DNA from: Castellaniella sp.
GTDB taxonomy: Bacteria; Pseudomonadota; Gammaproteobacteria; Burkholderiales; Burkholderiaceae_B
Assembly (NCBI RefSeq): GCF_004321985.1
Contig: NZ_SCQN01000039.1
Span: forward strand, 62,001 to 126,000
Reading direction: 5' to 3'
DNA: 64,000 nucleotides
In this document: one piece after another, positions 29,816 to 39,495 of the stretch
Position numbering within the stretch: the first letter of the stretch is position 1
Layout of the letters: every line of letters begins with the position of its first letter
The notes under the pieces: model-generated
The model's database searches: none
The model's input: the letters and a program-made list of their open reading frames with translations, nothing else
Told to the model about the DNA's origin: nothing
Translations under genes and position numbers: made by a program

Positions 29816-30591
29816 GCCGGCTCCATCATGTCGGCGGCTTCGTCGCCCAGATAGGCGCGGCGCACTTCGGGATCGGCGCGCACGACTTCGGGTGCATCCA
29901 GGATCAGGCGGCTGCCGTGGTGCATGACCAGGATGCGGTCGGCCAGATCGAACACCACCCGCATGTCGTGTTCCGTGACCAGGAAGGTGTAGTGGCCGGT
30001 GCGCGCCAGCGTGCGGACCAGTTCGATGATCCGGCCGGTCTCGTCGGGTGTCATGCCGGCGGTGGGCTCGTCCAGCAGCACCAGTTCCGGGCGAGTGGCC
30101 AGCACCATGGCGATTTCCACCAAGCGCTTGTCACCATAGCTGATGGTGCCCGCCACGCGGTCGGACAGATGGGCCAGCGACAGTTCCGCGAGCAGCGCGT
30201 CCGCGTCCTGCTGGACGGCCTTGTTCGCGGCGGCCCGATTGGCCCAGCGCCAGCTTTCACGGCGCTGCGCGGTGACGGCGACCTCTACGTTCTCGCGCAC
30301 CGTCATTTCCGTGAAAATATTGTTGAGCTGGAACGACCGCGAGATCCCGAGCCGGCTGATGACATGAGGTGGCAGGCCCGTGATGTCGTGGTCCTTGAAC
30401 TGGATGCTGCCGCTGCTGGGCACCAGACGCCCGGAGAGCAGGTTGTAGAAAGTCGTCTTGCCGGCACCGTTGGGGCCGATGATGGCCAGAGTCTCGCCGG
30501 TGTGGACCTCCAGGTCGATCCCGGTCACCGCTTTGACCCCGCCAAAGTGCTTGCTCAGGCCCTGGACGAGCAGGATGCAGTCGGGCGTCAT
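29812..30591 (-). CDS. Branched-chain amino acid-type ABC transporter ATP-binding protein (LivG family)
   Basis: IIGPNGAGKTTFYNLLSGRL, RLGISRSFQLNNIF, YGDKRLVEIAMVLATRPELVLLDEP. Confidence 0.92.
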   Translation of the reverse strand: MTPDCILLVQGLSKHFGGVKAVTGIDLEVHTGETLAIIGPNGAGKTTFYNLLSGRLVPSSGSIQFKDHDITGLPPHVISRLGISRSFQLNNIFTEMTVRENVEVAVTAQRRESWRWANRAAANKAVQQDADALLAELSLAHLSDRVAGTISYGDKRLVEIAMVLATRPELVLLDEPTAGMTPDETGRIIELVRTLARTGHYTFLVTEHDMRVVFDLADRILVMHHGSRLILDAPEVVRADPEVRRAYLGDEAADMMEPA

Positions 30592-31547
30592 GGCTCTGTC
30601 CTGCGGCGGCGCGTTTTCAGGACGTCGATGAGGGTGCCCAGGGCGCCGCCCCTGAAGAACATCACCATCAGCGCGAGGATGATGCCCAGAAACAGCATCC
30701 AGGCCTGGGTAAGACTGGTGATCCAGGTCTCCAGCAGGACGAAGATTCCGGCGCCCAGGAACGGCCCCAGGAAGTAGCCGCTGCCGCCCAATATGGTCAT
30801 GAGTACGGGTTCGGCCGACATGGTCCAGTGGGCGAGTTCAGGGCTGGCAATGCGCAGGAAGGGGGCCATCAGCCCGCCCGCGAGACCTGCGAACCCACCG
30901 GCGATGGTGAATGCCGCGAGCCGATAACGGCGCACGTTGAGGCCGCAGAACGCCACCCGCTCCGGGTTCTGGCGGATGGCGCGCAGAATCATGCCGAAGG
31001 ACGAGCCGCAGATCCGGTACAGGACGAGTCCGGCAATCACCACGATGGCAAGCACCACGTGGTAGTACACGGCGGGGTTGCCCAATGTGAGCTTGATCCC
31101 CAGACCCAGCGAACCCACCGTGAAGCCCGAGATCCCGTCGCTGCCGTTGGTGACGGAGCGCCACTGGTGCACCACGCCGAACACCATCATGCCGAAGGCC
31201 AGGGTCAGCATGGCGAAGTACACCTGGTCCAGGCGAACGCAGAAAAAGCCGATGACGAGCGCCAGAATCGTGCCGGCCAGGAAAGATACCAGCAGGCACG
31301 CCAGCAGCGGCCAGTGCATCGATTGCAGAAGCATGGCCGTTGCATAGGCGCCAATGCCGTAGAACGCAGCGTGGCCGAAGCTCAGCATCCCGGTGTAGCC
31401 GAAGATCAGGTTGAAGCTGGCGGCAAGCAGTCCCAGGATCAGGATCTGGGTGGCGATGAAGATGTAGAAGAAGGGGGCGATCCAGGGAAGCGCGATCAGC
31501 ACCGCCAGCAGGGCCGCCAGCCAGATCCGGCCGCCGAGCGTGTTCAT
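30588..31547 (-). CDS. Branched-chain amino acid-type ABC transporter permease (LivM family)
   Basis: MNTLGGRIWLAALLAVLIALPWI...NLIFGYTGMLSFGHAAFYGIGAYATAML. Confidence 0.9.
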   Translation of the reverse strand: MNTLGGRIWLAALLAVLIALPWIAPFFYIFIATQILILGLLAASFNLIFGYTGMLSFGHAAFYGIGAYATAMLLQSMHWPLLACLLVSFLAGTILALVIGFFCVRLDQVYFAMLTLAFGMMVFGVVHQWRSVTNGSDGISGFTVGSLGLGIKLTLGNPAVYYHVVLAIVVIAGLVLYRICGSSFGMILRAIRQNPERVAFCGLNVRRYRLAAFTIAGGFAGLAGGLMAPFLRIASPELAHWTMSAEPVLMTILGGSGYFLGPFLGAGIFVLLETWITSLTQAWMLFLGIILALMVMFFRGGALGTLIDVLKTRRRRTEP

Positions 31548-32416
31548 GTCGACCTCCCCGGGCCCATCAGGCCGCGAGGCTTGATGAGCAGCACCAGCGC
31601 CATGCCGATGAAGGGCAGCACCAGATTGACTTCGGGCAGATAACGCCCGCCCAGGCCGTGGATGAGGCCCAGGATGATGGCACCGAGCAGTGCGCCGGGG
31701 AAGCTGCCCAGGCCGCCAATCACCACCACGATGAAGCTTTCGATGATGATCTTGTCGCCCATGCCTGGGTCGATGGCGCGCATGGGAGCGGCCACCACGC
31801 CGCCCACTGCGGCGAGCCAGGCACCGAATGCGAACGCGCCGGTGATGACCAGGCGTGTGTTGATGCACAGTACCTGGGCCATTTCGCGGTCCAGGGCGGC
31901 AGCGCGCATGATCTTGCCGATCCGCGTGCGGTTGAACAGCAGCCACAAGCCGAGCAGTGTCAGAACCCCGACGACCATCACGAAGGCGCTGTAGCGCGGG
32001 TAGCTGAGTTCACCGCCCAGGTGGATCGCGCCCTGCAGCAGTGCGGGTGGATCAATGATGTGGATGCCCGGCCCCCAGATGAGTCTTGTGGATTCATTCA
32101 GGATGAGCAGCAGGGCAAAGGTCAGCAGCAAGCTGTCGGTGACTTCGCGCTGGTAGATGAAGCGCAGCATGCCCCGATCGATGGCGACCGCCAGGGCGGC
32201 CACCACCAGCGGTGCCAGCAGCAGCGTCAGCCAGAAGGGCATCCCCAGGCTGACGATGCAGGCATACGCCAAGTACGCGCCCAGCATGTAAAGCGAGCCG
32301 TGCGCGAAGTTGATGACGTTGAGGACGCCAAAGACGATGTTCAGGCCCACTGCAATGATGAAAAGCAGCAGGCCGATGTCCAGGCTGTTCAACAGCGCCA
32401 GGCCGAGACCGCCCAT
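31544..32416 (-). CDS. Branched-chain amino acid-type ABC transporter permease (LivH family)
   Basis: GLNIVFGVLNVINFAHGSLYMLGAYLAY...VVVIGGLGSFPGALLGAIILG. Confidence 0.92.
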   Translation of the reverse strand: MGGLGLALLNSLDIGLLLFIIAVGLNIVFGVLNVINFAHGSLYMLGAYLAYACIVSLGMPFWLTLLLAPLVVAALAVAIDRGMLRFIYQREVTDSLLLTFALLLILNESTRLIWGPGIHIIDPPALLQGAIHLGGELSYPRYSAFVMVVGVLTLLGLWLLFNRTRIGKIMRAAALDREMAQVLCINTRLVITGAFAFGAWLAAVGGVVAAPMRAIDPGMGDKIIIESFIVVVIGGLGSFPGALLGAIILGLIHGLGGRYLPEVNLVLPFIGMALVLLIKPRGLMGPGRST

Positions 32417-32417
32417 G

Positions 32418-33638
32418 TCACATCTTGCAGGCGGGGTCGACGGGCGGCGTGACTTTGGTGCCGTCGAAGTTGTGGACCTGCGTGAGCGAGCGGATCTTGT
32501 CGGCGGCGTTCATGGCGCCGGTCAGGCCCCAGGTCGGTCCAATGAGCGCCTGATGGTCTTCCTTGCGGAAGGTCAGGTCGCCTGTGGGCGCCTGGAACGT
32601 CATCCCGGCCAGTGCGTTGATGACCTTGTCGCTGTCCACGGACCCGGCTTTTTCGAGGGCGGCCTTGTATGCATAGATCGCGGTGTAGGCGCCTTCGGCG
32701 TTATAGCTGGGCGGGTGGTTGTAGGCCTTTTTGTAGGCTTCGACGAAGTGCTTGTTCATGGGGGTATCCCACGAGGCATACCAGTAGCGCGTGCCCAACC
32801 AGACGTTCTCGGGCATCTGGTCACCCAGGGCGGTCAGGACCTCGGTCGCGGCGCCCACGTTCATGAAGACCTTGTAGCCCTGCTTGAAGAAGCCGCGTTC
32901 GTTGGCCTGGCGCACGAAGTTGACCAGGTCACCGCCCCAGAGCGAAATCAGCACCCCGTCGGGTTTGCTCTGCATGACGCTGCTGATGAACGGTGTGTAG
33001 TCCTCGGCACCGAAACGCGGGAAGGCAAGCTGGTCGCTCATGAGCACGACCTGGGGATTGTGCGCCTTCAGGTTGTTGCTGAAGTATTCCCAGGACTGGT
33101 GGCCGAAGGCGTAGTCCGGCCCGATGGTCGTCCATTTGATCGCGCCGGTCTTGGCGGCGATTTCCGCGCCGCCCGCCATCATCTGCGCCACGTTCACGCT
33201 GTCACGGAAGGTGTATTTGTTGCAGAGCTTGCCGGTCACGTCGGGTGTGGCAGCGTGCGTAATGATGAAGGGCTTGCCCAGTTCGGGCAGCACCGGGACC
33301 AGACCCTGGGCCACGCCCGAGCTGTCCAGCCCCATCATCAGGTCGACCTTGTCCTGGTAGACCATCTTGCGTGCGACCTGGATTGCGGTGGCCGCCTTGC
33401 CCTGGCCGTCTTCGAGCTGGAGATGCAGTTGGCGGCCGAGTACGCCGCCCTTGGCGTTGATCTCTTCGATCGCGAGCGTCGCACCCTGCTTGGCGAATTC
33501 GCCATAGGTGGCCGCGCTGCCGGACATCAGGTAGATGCCGCCGATGCGGATGGGATCCTTGGCGTGGGCGGGGGCGCTCGCCAGCAGACCCACGATGGCG
33601 AGCGCGCCTAGCACCCGGGTTGGTGAAAGCTTGTTCAT
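32418..33638 (-). CDS. ABC transporter substrate-binding protein (LivK-like, periplasmic-binding fold type I)
   Basis: Signal peptide; KDPIRIGGIYLMSGSAATYGEFAKQGATLAIEEINAKGGVLGRQL. Confidence 0.92.
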   Translation of the reverse strand: MNKLSPTRVLGALAIVGLLASAPAHAKDPIRIGGIYLMSGSAATYGEFAKQGATLAIEEINAKGGVLGRQLHLQLEDGQGKAATAIQVARKMVYQDKVDLMMGLDSSGVAQGLVPVLPELGKPFIITHAATPDVTGKLCNKYTFRDSVNVAQMMAGGAEIAAKTGAIKWTTIGPDYAFGHQSWEYFSNNLKAHNPQVVLMSDQLAFPRFGAEDYTPFISSVMQSKPDGVLISLWGGDLVNFVRQANERGFFKQGYKVFMNVGAATEVLTALGDQMPENVWLGTRYWYASWDTPMNKHFVEAYKKAYNHPPSYNAEGAYTAIYAYKAALEKAGSVDSDKVINALAGMTFQAPTGDLTFRKEDHQALIGPTWGLTGAMNAADKIRSLTQVHNFDGTKVTPPVDPACKM

Positions 33639-33764
33639 GGTTGTCTCCTCGGACTTTGCACTGGCGGTCGGCAGGTGCCGGCCGAGTTGTGAAAGGGGGC
33701 CGCTGTGGCTGCGGCCTCATATTGTGGGAAAAATGTAAAACAGTTGTTCGATAAAGTCAAAGAT

Positions 33765-34457
33765 TCAGGGTGGACCTTGCAGATAGGACTCCAGCAGGTC
33801 GCAGACGGACTGTGCGTAGGTATTCACGTCGATCTCCTGGCGGCGGTATTTGCTGCGTTTGAGATACCAGTCCTGCATCAGGGCCTTGGTCAGCGATGCG
33901 AGCAATCTCGCGTCGACGTGGCGGAAGGCGCCGGCCGCCATGCCCTCTTGCAGGATGTCGAAGAAAATGTCTTCGATCTCGCGCGCGGCTTGCACCGCCT
34001 TCTGCCTTTCGGGGGGCGGCAGGTGGCGGGCTTCCATGAAGGAAAAGCTGAACCAGTCGGGCATCATCTCGCTCAGGAACAGGTGCGTGCGCACGGCGGC
34101 CCGCAGTTTTTCCACGCCAGGCGCGGCGTCCTGAGTGCGGGTGCGCAGGGTCCGTCGGGTGAGCAGGAATCCGTAGTCCTGGATCAGGTGGATCAGGTCC
34201 TCCTTGTTCTTGATGTAGGCGTAGATTCCCCCGATGCTGAAGCCCGACTCGGCGCACAGGTCGCGCAGCGACATGGCATGAAAACCCTTGGAGCCGGCCA
34301 GGCGCAGCGTGGCTTCCACGATGCTCGCCAGGCCCTGGATGGCCACCGCCGGCTTCTTGATGCGGATGTGGTGGTGGTTTTCCTGCAGCAGCGCGCTGTA
34401 GATGTCGTCTCTGGACAGGCTCAGCCCGGCCTTGAAGCGCTCGAAGTCCTCCGGCAT
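33765..34457 (-). CDS. TetR family transcriptional regulator
   Basis: IVEATLRLAGSKGFHAMSLRDLCAESGFSIGGIYAYIKNKEDLIHLI HTH. Confidence 0.9.
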   Translation of the reverse strand: MPEDFERFKAGLSLSRDDIYSALLQENHHHIRIKKPAVAIQGLASIVEATLRLAGSKGFHAMSLRDLCAESGFSIGGIYAYIKNKEDLIHLIQDYGFLLTRRTLRTRTQDAAPGVEKLRAAVRTHLFLSEMMPDWFSFSFMEARHLPPPERQKAVQAAREIEDIFFDILQEGMAAGAFRHVDARLLASLTKALMQDWYLKRSKYRRQEIDVNTYAQSVCDLLESYLQGPP

Positions 34458-34458
34458 G

Positions 34459-36087
34459 CTAGTGCCCCGAGCGAGCCTGGTCCCGCAGGATGTTCTTGCG
34501 GATCTTTCCCGTGGAGGTCTTGGGTAGCGGCCCGAAGACCACGGCCTTGGGGATCTTGTACGACGCCATGCCGCTACGGCAGAAGTTCACGATATCTTGT
34601 TCGCTCACCGCCGGCGCCCCCTCTTTCAGACACACGAAGGCACAGGGCACTTCGCCCCAACGCTCGTCTGGGCGCGCGACCACGGCCGCTTCCAGAACCT
34701 GGGGGTGGCGGTAGAGGACGTCTTCGACTTCTTTGCTGGAGATGTTTTCGCCGCCGGAGATAATGATGTCCTTGGCCCGGTCCTTGACCTCGGCGTAGCC
34801 GTCGGGGTGCATCACCGCCAGATCGCCCGTGCGGAACCAGCCGTCCTGGAAGGCCTTCGCGGTGCTGGCGGGGTTCTTCAAGTAACCCTTCATCAGGGTA
34901 TTGCCCCGGTGAGCCAGCTCGCCCAGGGTCTGGCCGTCGGCCGGGACAGGGAGGCCCGTTTCCCGGGACAGCACCTGCACGTCGTCCATGGCGTAGAGTC
35001 CCACGCCCTGGCGCGCCATCTTTGCGGCCAGATCGTCCAGTTCCAAGCCCTCCCAGTCGGTCTGCCAGACGCATACCGTCGAGGGGCCGTAGCTTTCCGT
35101 CAGGCCGTACAGGTGGGTGATCTGGAACCCGACCGGGCCAGCCTTGGCGATGATGACATTCGGGGGGGCCGCGCCGCCCACGGCGAACTGAACCTTCGTG
35201 GGCAGTTTGACGCCGGCTTGGCTGAAGTCGTTGACCAGCAGGTTCAGCACCACCGGCGCCCCGCACATGTGCGTGACGTGGTCCTCGCGGATGCGTTCCA
35301 GCACCGCTTGGGACTGGACCTTGCGCAGGCACACGTGTGTACCGCCCACAGCTGTGATGGCCCAGGTGTAGCACCAGCCGTTGCAATGGAACATGGGCAG
35401 GGTCCAGAGATACACGGTGTCCGGCGTCATGTTGAAGGCCATGGCATTGCCCATGCCCGACAGGTAGGCACCGCGATGGTGGTAGACCACGCCCTTGGGG
35501 TCGCCCGTGGTGCCCGAGGTGTAGCACAGCGAGATGGCGTCCCATTCGTTGTGCGGCTTCTGCCAAGCGAAGTTCGGGTCGCCCGAGGCGATCAGGGACT
35601 CGTAATCATAGGCCGCCATGCCTGGTGTCGCGGGATGTTGGTGCGCGATGGCGATGCGCAGCGGCGGGTGTTCCAGGCCTTTCACCGCCTCGGCCACCAG
35701 GGGCTCGAATTCGGTGTCGTAGAGCAGCGCACGGGCTTCACCGTGCTGCAGGATGAAGCGGATGGAAGCGGCATCCAGCCGGGTGTTGAGGGCATTCAGC
35801 ACGGCGCCAGCCATGGGGACCGAGTAGTGGCTCTCCAGCAGTTCGTGGCTGTTGAAGCACAGCACCGACACGGTGTCGTTGCGTCCTATGCCTAGCGACT
35901 GCAGTGCGCTCGCCATGCGTCGGCAGCGTTCGTAGAACTGGGCGTAGGTGAATTCACCGTCGTCATCCTTCACCGCGATCTTGTGGGGAAAGACCCAGGC
36001 CGATCGCTTCAGGAAGCTCAGCGGTGTGAGCGGCGAGTAGTTGGCGGCCTGCTGCTCCAGATCGGTGTCGAATTTGTCGGATGCCAT
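34459..36087 (-). CDS. AMP-dependent acyl-CoA synthetase/ligase
   Basis: SLCYTSGTTGDPKGVVYHHRGAYL, YGLTESYGPSTVC, DRAKDIIISGGENISSKEVEDVLYRHP. Confidence 0.93.
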   Translation of the reverse strand: MASDKFDTDLEQQAANYSPLTPLSFLKRSAWVFPHKIAVKDDDGEFTYAQFYERCRRMASALQSLGIGRNDTVSVLCFNSHELLESHYSVPMAGAVLNALNTRLDAASIRFILQHGEARALLYDTEFEPLVAEAVKGLEHPPLRIAIAHQHPATPGMAAYDYESLIASGDPNFAWQKPHNEWDAISLCYTSGTTGDPKGVVYHHRGAYLSGMGNAMAFNMTPDTVYLWTLPMFHCNGWCYTWAITAVGGTHVCLRKVQSQAVLERIREDHVTHMCGAPVVLNLLVNDFSQAGVKLPTKVQFAVGGAAPPNVIIAKAGPVGFQITHLYGLTESYGPSTVCVWQTDWEGLELDDLAAKMARQGVGLYAMDDVQVLSRETGLPVPADGQTLGELAHRGNTLMKGYLKNPASTAKAFQDGWFRTGDLAVMHPDGYAEVKDRAKDIIISGGENISSKEVEDVLYRHPQVLEAAVVARPDERWGEVPCAFVCLKEGAPAVSEQDIVNFCRSGMASYKIPKAVVFGPLPKTSTGKIRKNILRDQARSGH

Positions 36088-36110
36088 GAAAATCGCCTCC
36101 TTGGAGGGCT

Positions 36111-36470
36111 TCAGGATGGAAACCTGGGGTTGCTGAGCGCAAGCTTGCGCCGTGTCAGTGCCATGAGCAACTCGGCGAGCGCCGGCTGGTCCTGTTCGGA
36201 CAGTCGCCGTTCACGGATCAGTCGGTCGAGCGTCCGTTCGTCGGCGGGCAGATCTCCGAGGCCAGCTTGCTGAAGGAACCGGGCAATGGCGGAAGCGGTG
36301 TCGGTGTGGTAGGCCGGGCCCTGCTGCAGCTCGCGCGCCGCGATGCCCATGGCACGTGCCACCATGCGGGCTGCGTAGGCTTCGTCGGGCGGGAGCACCG
36401 GTAGCAGCTGCTCCATGAGCGTGCGCCGGGCCACGTCCAGCAGGGCTGCGCCGTCGGGCTGGTTGATCAT
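36111..36470 (-). CDS. DUF6285-like small protein (LvaB-like by position)
   Basis: MINQPDGAALLDVARRTLMEQLLPVLPPDEAYAARMVARAMGIAARELQQG; overlaps the kinase gene start/stop. Confidence 0.75.
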   Translation of the reverse strand: MINQPDGAALLDVARRTLMEQLLPVLPPDEAYAARMVARAMGIAARELQQGPAYHTDTASAIARFLQQAGLGDLPADERTLDRLIRERRLSEQDQPALAELLMALTRRKLALSNPRFPS

Positions 36471-37516
36471 GAGGCGGCCTCCGGTTGCCGGTGTTGCGGG
36501 TCATGGGTGAGGTGCCCGATCTGGTCCAGCAAGTCGAACTCCATTTCGGGCAGCATGCGCCCGGTGAGCGCCAGTTCCAGCGAGGGCTCCTCGCCGGACA
36601 GATGCCGCTGGGCCTGCTGCAGGGCGATGACCGACCAGCGCACCAGGCCCATGATCTCCCAGTATTCGACGGCGCAGGCATCCACCGGGCGTCCCGAGGC
36701 AGCCGAGTATCCGGCGAAAAGGTCGGCCTTGTCCCCCAGTCCGCCCACTTCGCGTTCCCGGACACCGAAGCGCCAGCTTCGGCAGCACAGCCAACCCAGA
36801 TCTTCGTAAGGGTCGCTCCACGCGGCGAATTCCCAATCGAGCACAGCGCTGAGCTGCCCATCGCGCACCATGTAATTTCCGGTCCGGAAGTCGCAGTGGC
36901 ACAGCACGGGGCTGTGGGCGGTGGGCGCGTGGTCGGCCAGCCAGGTCAACGCCCAGTCCAGCACGGGGTGAGGGTCGTCGATCTGTTGCAGGGCGTGCTG
37001 GTAGGTGCGCACGCGGTGCAGTGACGGCGGACCGGCGGGCAGCTCCAGGAATTTCAGGTCGGGGTGTGGAGGCCTGACGCGGTGCAGGAGCGCGAGTTCT
37101 TCGCCCAGGCGGCGCGTCAGGGCCCTGGTTTGGCCAGGGTCCAGCGCGCCCTGCAGGAAGGTGCGGGGGGCGCTGGTGCCTTCCGCCCTTTGCATGATGA
37201 AGAAATTGCGCCCCAGCACGGCTGGGTCCGTGCATAGCCAAAGCGGCTGTGGCACCGTAAGCCCGGCTTCGTGTGCGACCTTCAGGACATGGAATTCCTG
37301 GCTTCGGTCCAGGCTGGCAGCGATGCGCGAAGGAGCATCGCTGCGCAGCACGAAACGGTGTTCGCCAGGGTGGGTGCCACCCGCCATGCGCACGGTCAGG
37401 GCGTGGTTGTCCTGGATGGCGCCGCCGGTCAGCCGCGAGAATTCCAGGATCTCGACGGATTGCGCACGGCATTCGCGCCGGAGGTAATCGGTCAGCGCGG
37501 CCTCAGGGGCGGTCAT
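36467..37516 (-). CDS. APH-family phosphotransferase (ACAD10/LvaA-like kinase)
   Basis: EILEFSRLTGGAIQDNHALTV...VLCHCDFRTGNYMVRDGQLSAVLDWEFAAWSDPYEDLGWLC. Confidence 0.88.
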   Translation of the reverse strand: MTAPEAALTDYLRRECRAQSVEILEFSRLTGGAIQDNHALTVRMAGGTHPGEHRFVLRSDAPSRIAASLDRSQEFHVLKVAHEAGLTVPQPLWLCTDPAVLGRNFFIMQRAEGTSAPRTFLQGALDPGQTRALTRRLGEELALLHRVRPPHPDLKFLELPAGPPSLHRVRTYQHALQQIDDPHPVLDWALTWLADHAPTAHSPVLCHCDFRTGNYMVRDGQLSAVLDWEFAAWSDPYEDLGWLCCRSWRFGVREREVGGLGDKADLFAGYSAASGRPVDACAVEYWEIMGLVRWSVIALQQAQRHLSGEEPSLELALTGRMLPEMEFDLLDQIGHLTHDPQHRQPEAAS

Positions 37517-38714
37517 GGTCGGGTCCCCAGCGCCAGAAGCCGTCGTCGTGCAGCAGCCGCTGCGCCAGAACCATTTTGTGGACCTCGGAAGCCCCATCGA
37601 CCAGCCGGGCCTGACGGGCGTAGCGGTAGATCCATTCCAGCGGCGTGTCGCGCGAATAGCCGTGCGCGCCGCATAACTGGATGGCGGTATCGACCGCCTT
37701 GTGCAGGGCATCGGCCACCGCGACCTTGGCCATCGAGACCTCGGCCCGCGCGAAGTCGCCCTGGTCCAGCTTCCAGGCGGCGTGCATGGTGAGCAGGCGA
37801 CCGGTGCGGATCTGCAGCGCTGCTTCGCCCAGCATCCATTGCACGCCTTCGTGGTCGGCCAATGCCTGGCCGAAGGCCTGCCGTTGCGTGACATAATCCC
37901 CCGCGATTTCGAGCGAGCGGCGCGCCAGTCCCAGCCAGCGCATGCAGTGCGTCAGCCGTGCCGGCCCCAGGCGGATTTGCGTGACCTTGAGCCCGTCGCC
38001 GATTCCCATGAGGCGGTTCTCGTCCGGGATGCGCAGTCCGTCAAAGCGCAGCTCGCAGTGCCCGCCGTGTTCCTCCGGCCCCATGATGGGGATGCGGCGC
38101 ACGACTTCCCAGCCCGGGTCGTCCCGATGGAACAGAAAGGCCGTCAGGCCCTTGCGGGCATCGTCCGAGGTGCGCGCGATCAGGATGAAGTGTTCCGCCA
38201 CCCCCGCGCCGGTGATGAAATGCTTGGTGCCTTGGATGCGCCATTGATCGCCCTCGCGCGTGGCGCTTGTCAGCATCATGGCGGGGTCCGATCCGGAGCC
38301 TGGTGCCGGTTCCGTCATGGCGAAGGACGAGCGCACGGCGCCGTCGATGATGGGCTGGAGCCAGCGGTCCTTCTGGGCTGGCGTGGCGATCTTGTTCAGC
38401 ACCATCATGTTGCCATCGTCCGGCGCGGCGGAGTTGAACACGACCGGCCCGAAGATCGAGCGGTTCATCTCCTCGTAGCAGGCGGCCATGTCCGCCATGG
38501 ACAGACCCTGTCCGCCGCGTTCCCGGGGCATCTGCAGGCACCACAGGCCCTGGGCGCGGGCCTTCGTGCGCAGCACTTGCAGACGGGTAGGGTCCAGGTT
38601 TTCATGGGCGTCGTAGGTCTGCGGATCCGCTTCCAGCGGAATGAGCTCGGTGGCGACGAATTGGCGGATCCGGGCGCAAAAGTCCTGGGCGGTGCGAGAT
38701 AGGGTGAAATCCAT
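37503..38714 (-). CDS. Acyl-CoA dehydrogenase family protein
   Basis: MDFTLSRTAQDFCARIRQFVATELIPLE...SFAMTEPAPGSGSDP...IQLCGAHGYSRDTPLEWIYRYARQARLVDGASEVHKMVLAQRLL. Confidence 0.93.
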   Translation of the reverse strand: MDFTLSRTAQDFCARIRQFVATELIPLEADPQTYDAHENLDPTRLQVLRTKARAQGLWCLQMPRERGGQGLSMADMAACYEEMNRSIFGPVVFNSAAPDDGNMMVLNKIATPAQKDRWLQPIIDGAVRSSFAMTEPAPGSGSDPAMMLTSATREGDQWRIQGTKHFITGAGVAEHFILIARTSDDARKGLTAFLFHRDDPGWEVVRRIPIMGPEEHGGHCELRFDGLRIPDENRLMGIGDGLKVTQIRLGPARLTHCMRWLGLARRSLEIAGDYVTQRQAFGQALADHEGVQWMLGEAALQIRTGRLLTMHAAWKLDQGDFARAEVSMAKVAVADALHKAVDTAIQLCGAHGYSRDTPLEWIYRYARQARLVDGASEVHKMVLAQRLLHDDGFWRWGPDHDRP

Positions 38715-38727
38715 GTCGTGGAGCTCC

Positions 38728-39495
38728 TTACAGCGTGGATTGCAGGTGGCCGCCATCGACCACCAGCGAACTGCCGGTCATGTAGGCCGAGGCGTCCGAG
38801 GCGAGCAGCAGCAATGGGCCGTCCAGGTCCTGGGGCTGGCCCAGATGCCGCTGCGGAATGCGGCGAATCAGCGTCTGGCCGGCGTCCGAGGCGAAGAATT
38901 CCTGGTTCAAATCCGTTTCGATGTAGCCGGGGGCCAACGCGTTGACGCGGATGCCGTGGCGCGCCCATTCCAGCGCCAGCGCGCGTGTCATCTGTTCCAG
39001 CCCTGCTTTGGAAACCGTGTACGGCAGCACGTTTCCGGCGACGCGATGACCGAGGATCGAGGACACCAGGATCAGCGAGCCGGGGCGCCTGGCGGCCACG
39101 AGCCGGTGTGCGATCTCGCTCGCGGTGATCCACGCGCCCCTGAGGTTGACGGCGATCACCCGGTCCCATTCTTCGGTGGACAGCGAAAGGGCCGGTTTGT
39201 TGGTGGCGATGCCCGCTGCACAGACGGCGATGTCGATCATGCCCGCGCGCGCTTGCACCTCGTCCAGCCCGAGGCGGACGCTGTCTGCGTCGGCCACGTC
39301 CATGGGCTGGGCCGTGGCGGTGATGCCCGATGCGGCCAGCCCTTCGGCGAGCCGGACCAGCGGGTCGCGGTGGCGCCCGGCAAGGATGACGGCCGCCCCT
39401 GCCAGACCCAGCGTGCGTGCGAAATGCGAGCCCAAGCCGCCGGAAGCACCGGTGACCAAAGCGGTTTTGCCTGCCAGGCTGAATCTGTCGTCCAT
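38728..39495 (-). CDS. SDR family oxidoreductase
   Basis: KTALVTGASGGLGSHFARTL; YTVSKAGLEQMTRALALEWARHGIRVNALAPGYIETDL. Confidence 0.92.
   Translation of the reverse strand: MDDRFSLAGKTALVTGASGGLGSHFARTLGLAGAAVILAGRHRDPLVRLAEGLAASGITATAQPMDVADADSVRLGLDEVQARAGMIDIAVCAAGIATNKPALSLSTEEWDRVIAVNLRGAWITASEIAHRLVAARRPGSLILVSSILGHRVAGNVLPYTVSKAGLEQMTRALALEWARHGIRVNALAPGYIETDLNQEFFASDAGQTLIRRIPQRHLGQPQDLDGPLLLLASDASAYMTGSSLVVDGGHLQSTL

Noticed and set aside
31548-31946. N-terminal extension of the 30588-31946 ORF
   Set aside because: Out-of-frame overlap with livH; the credible LivM start is 31547.
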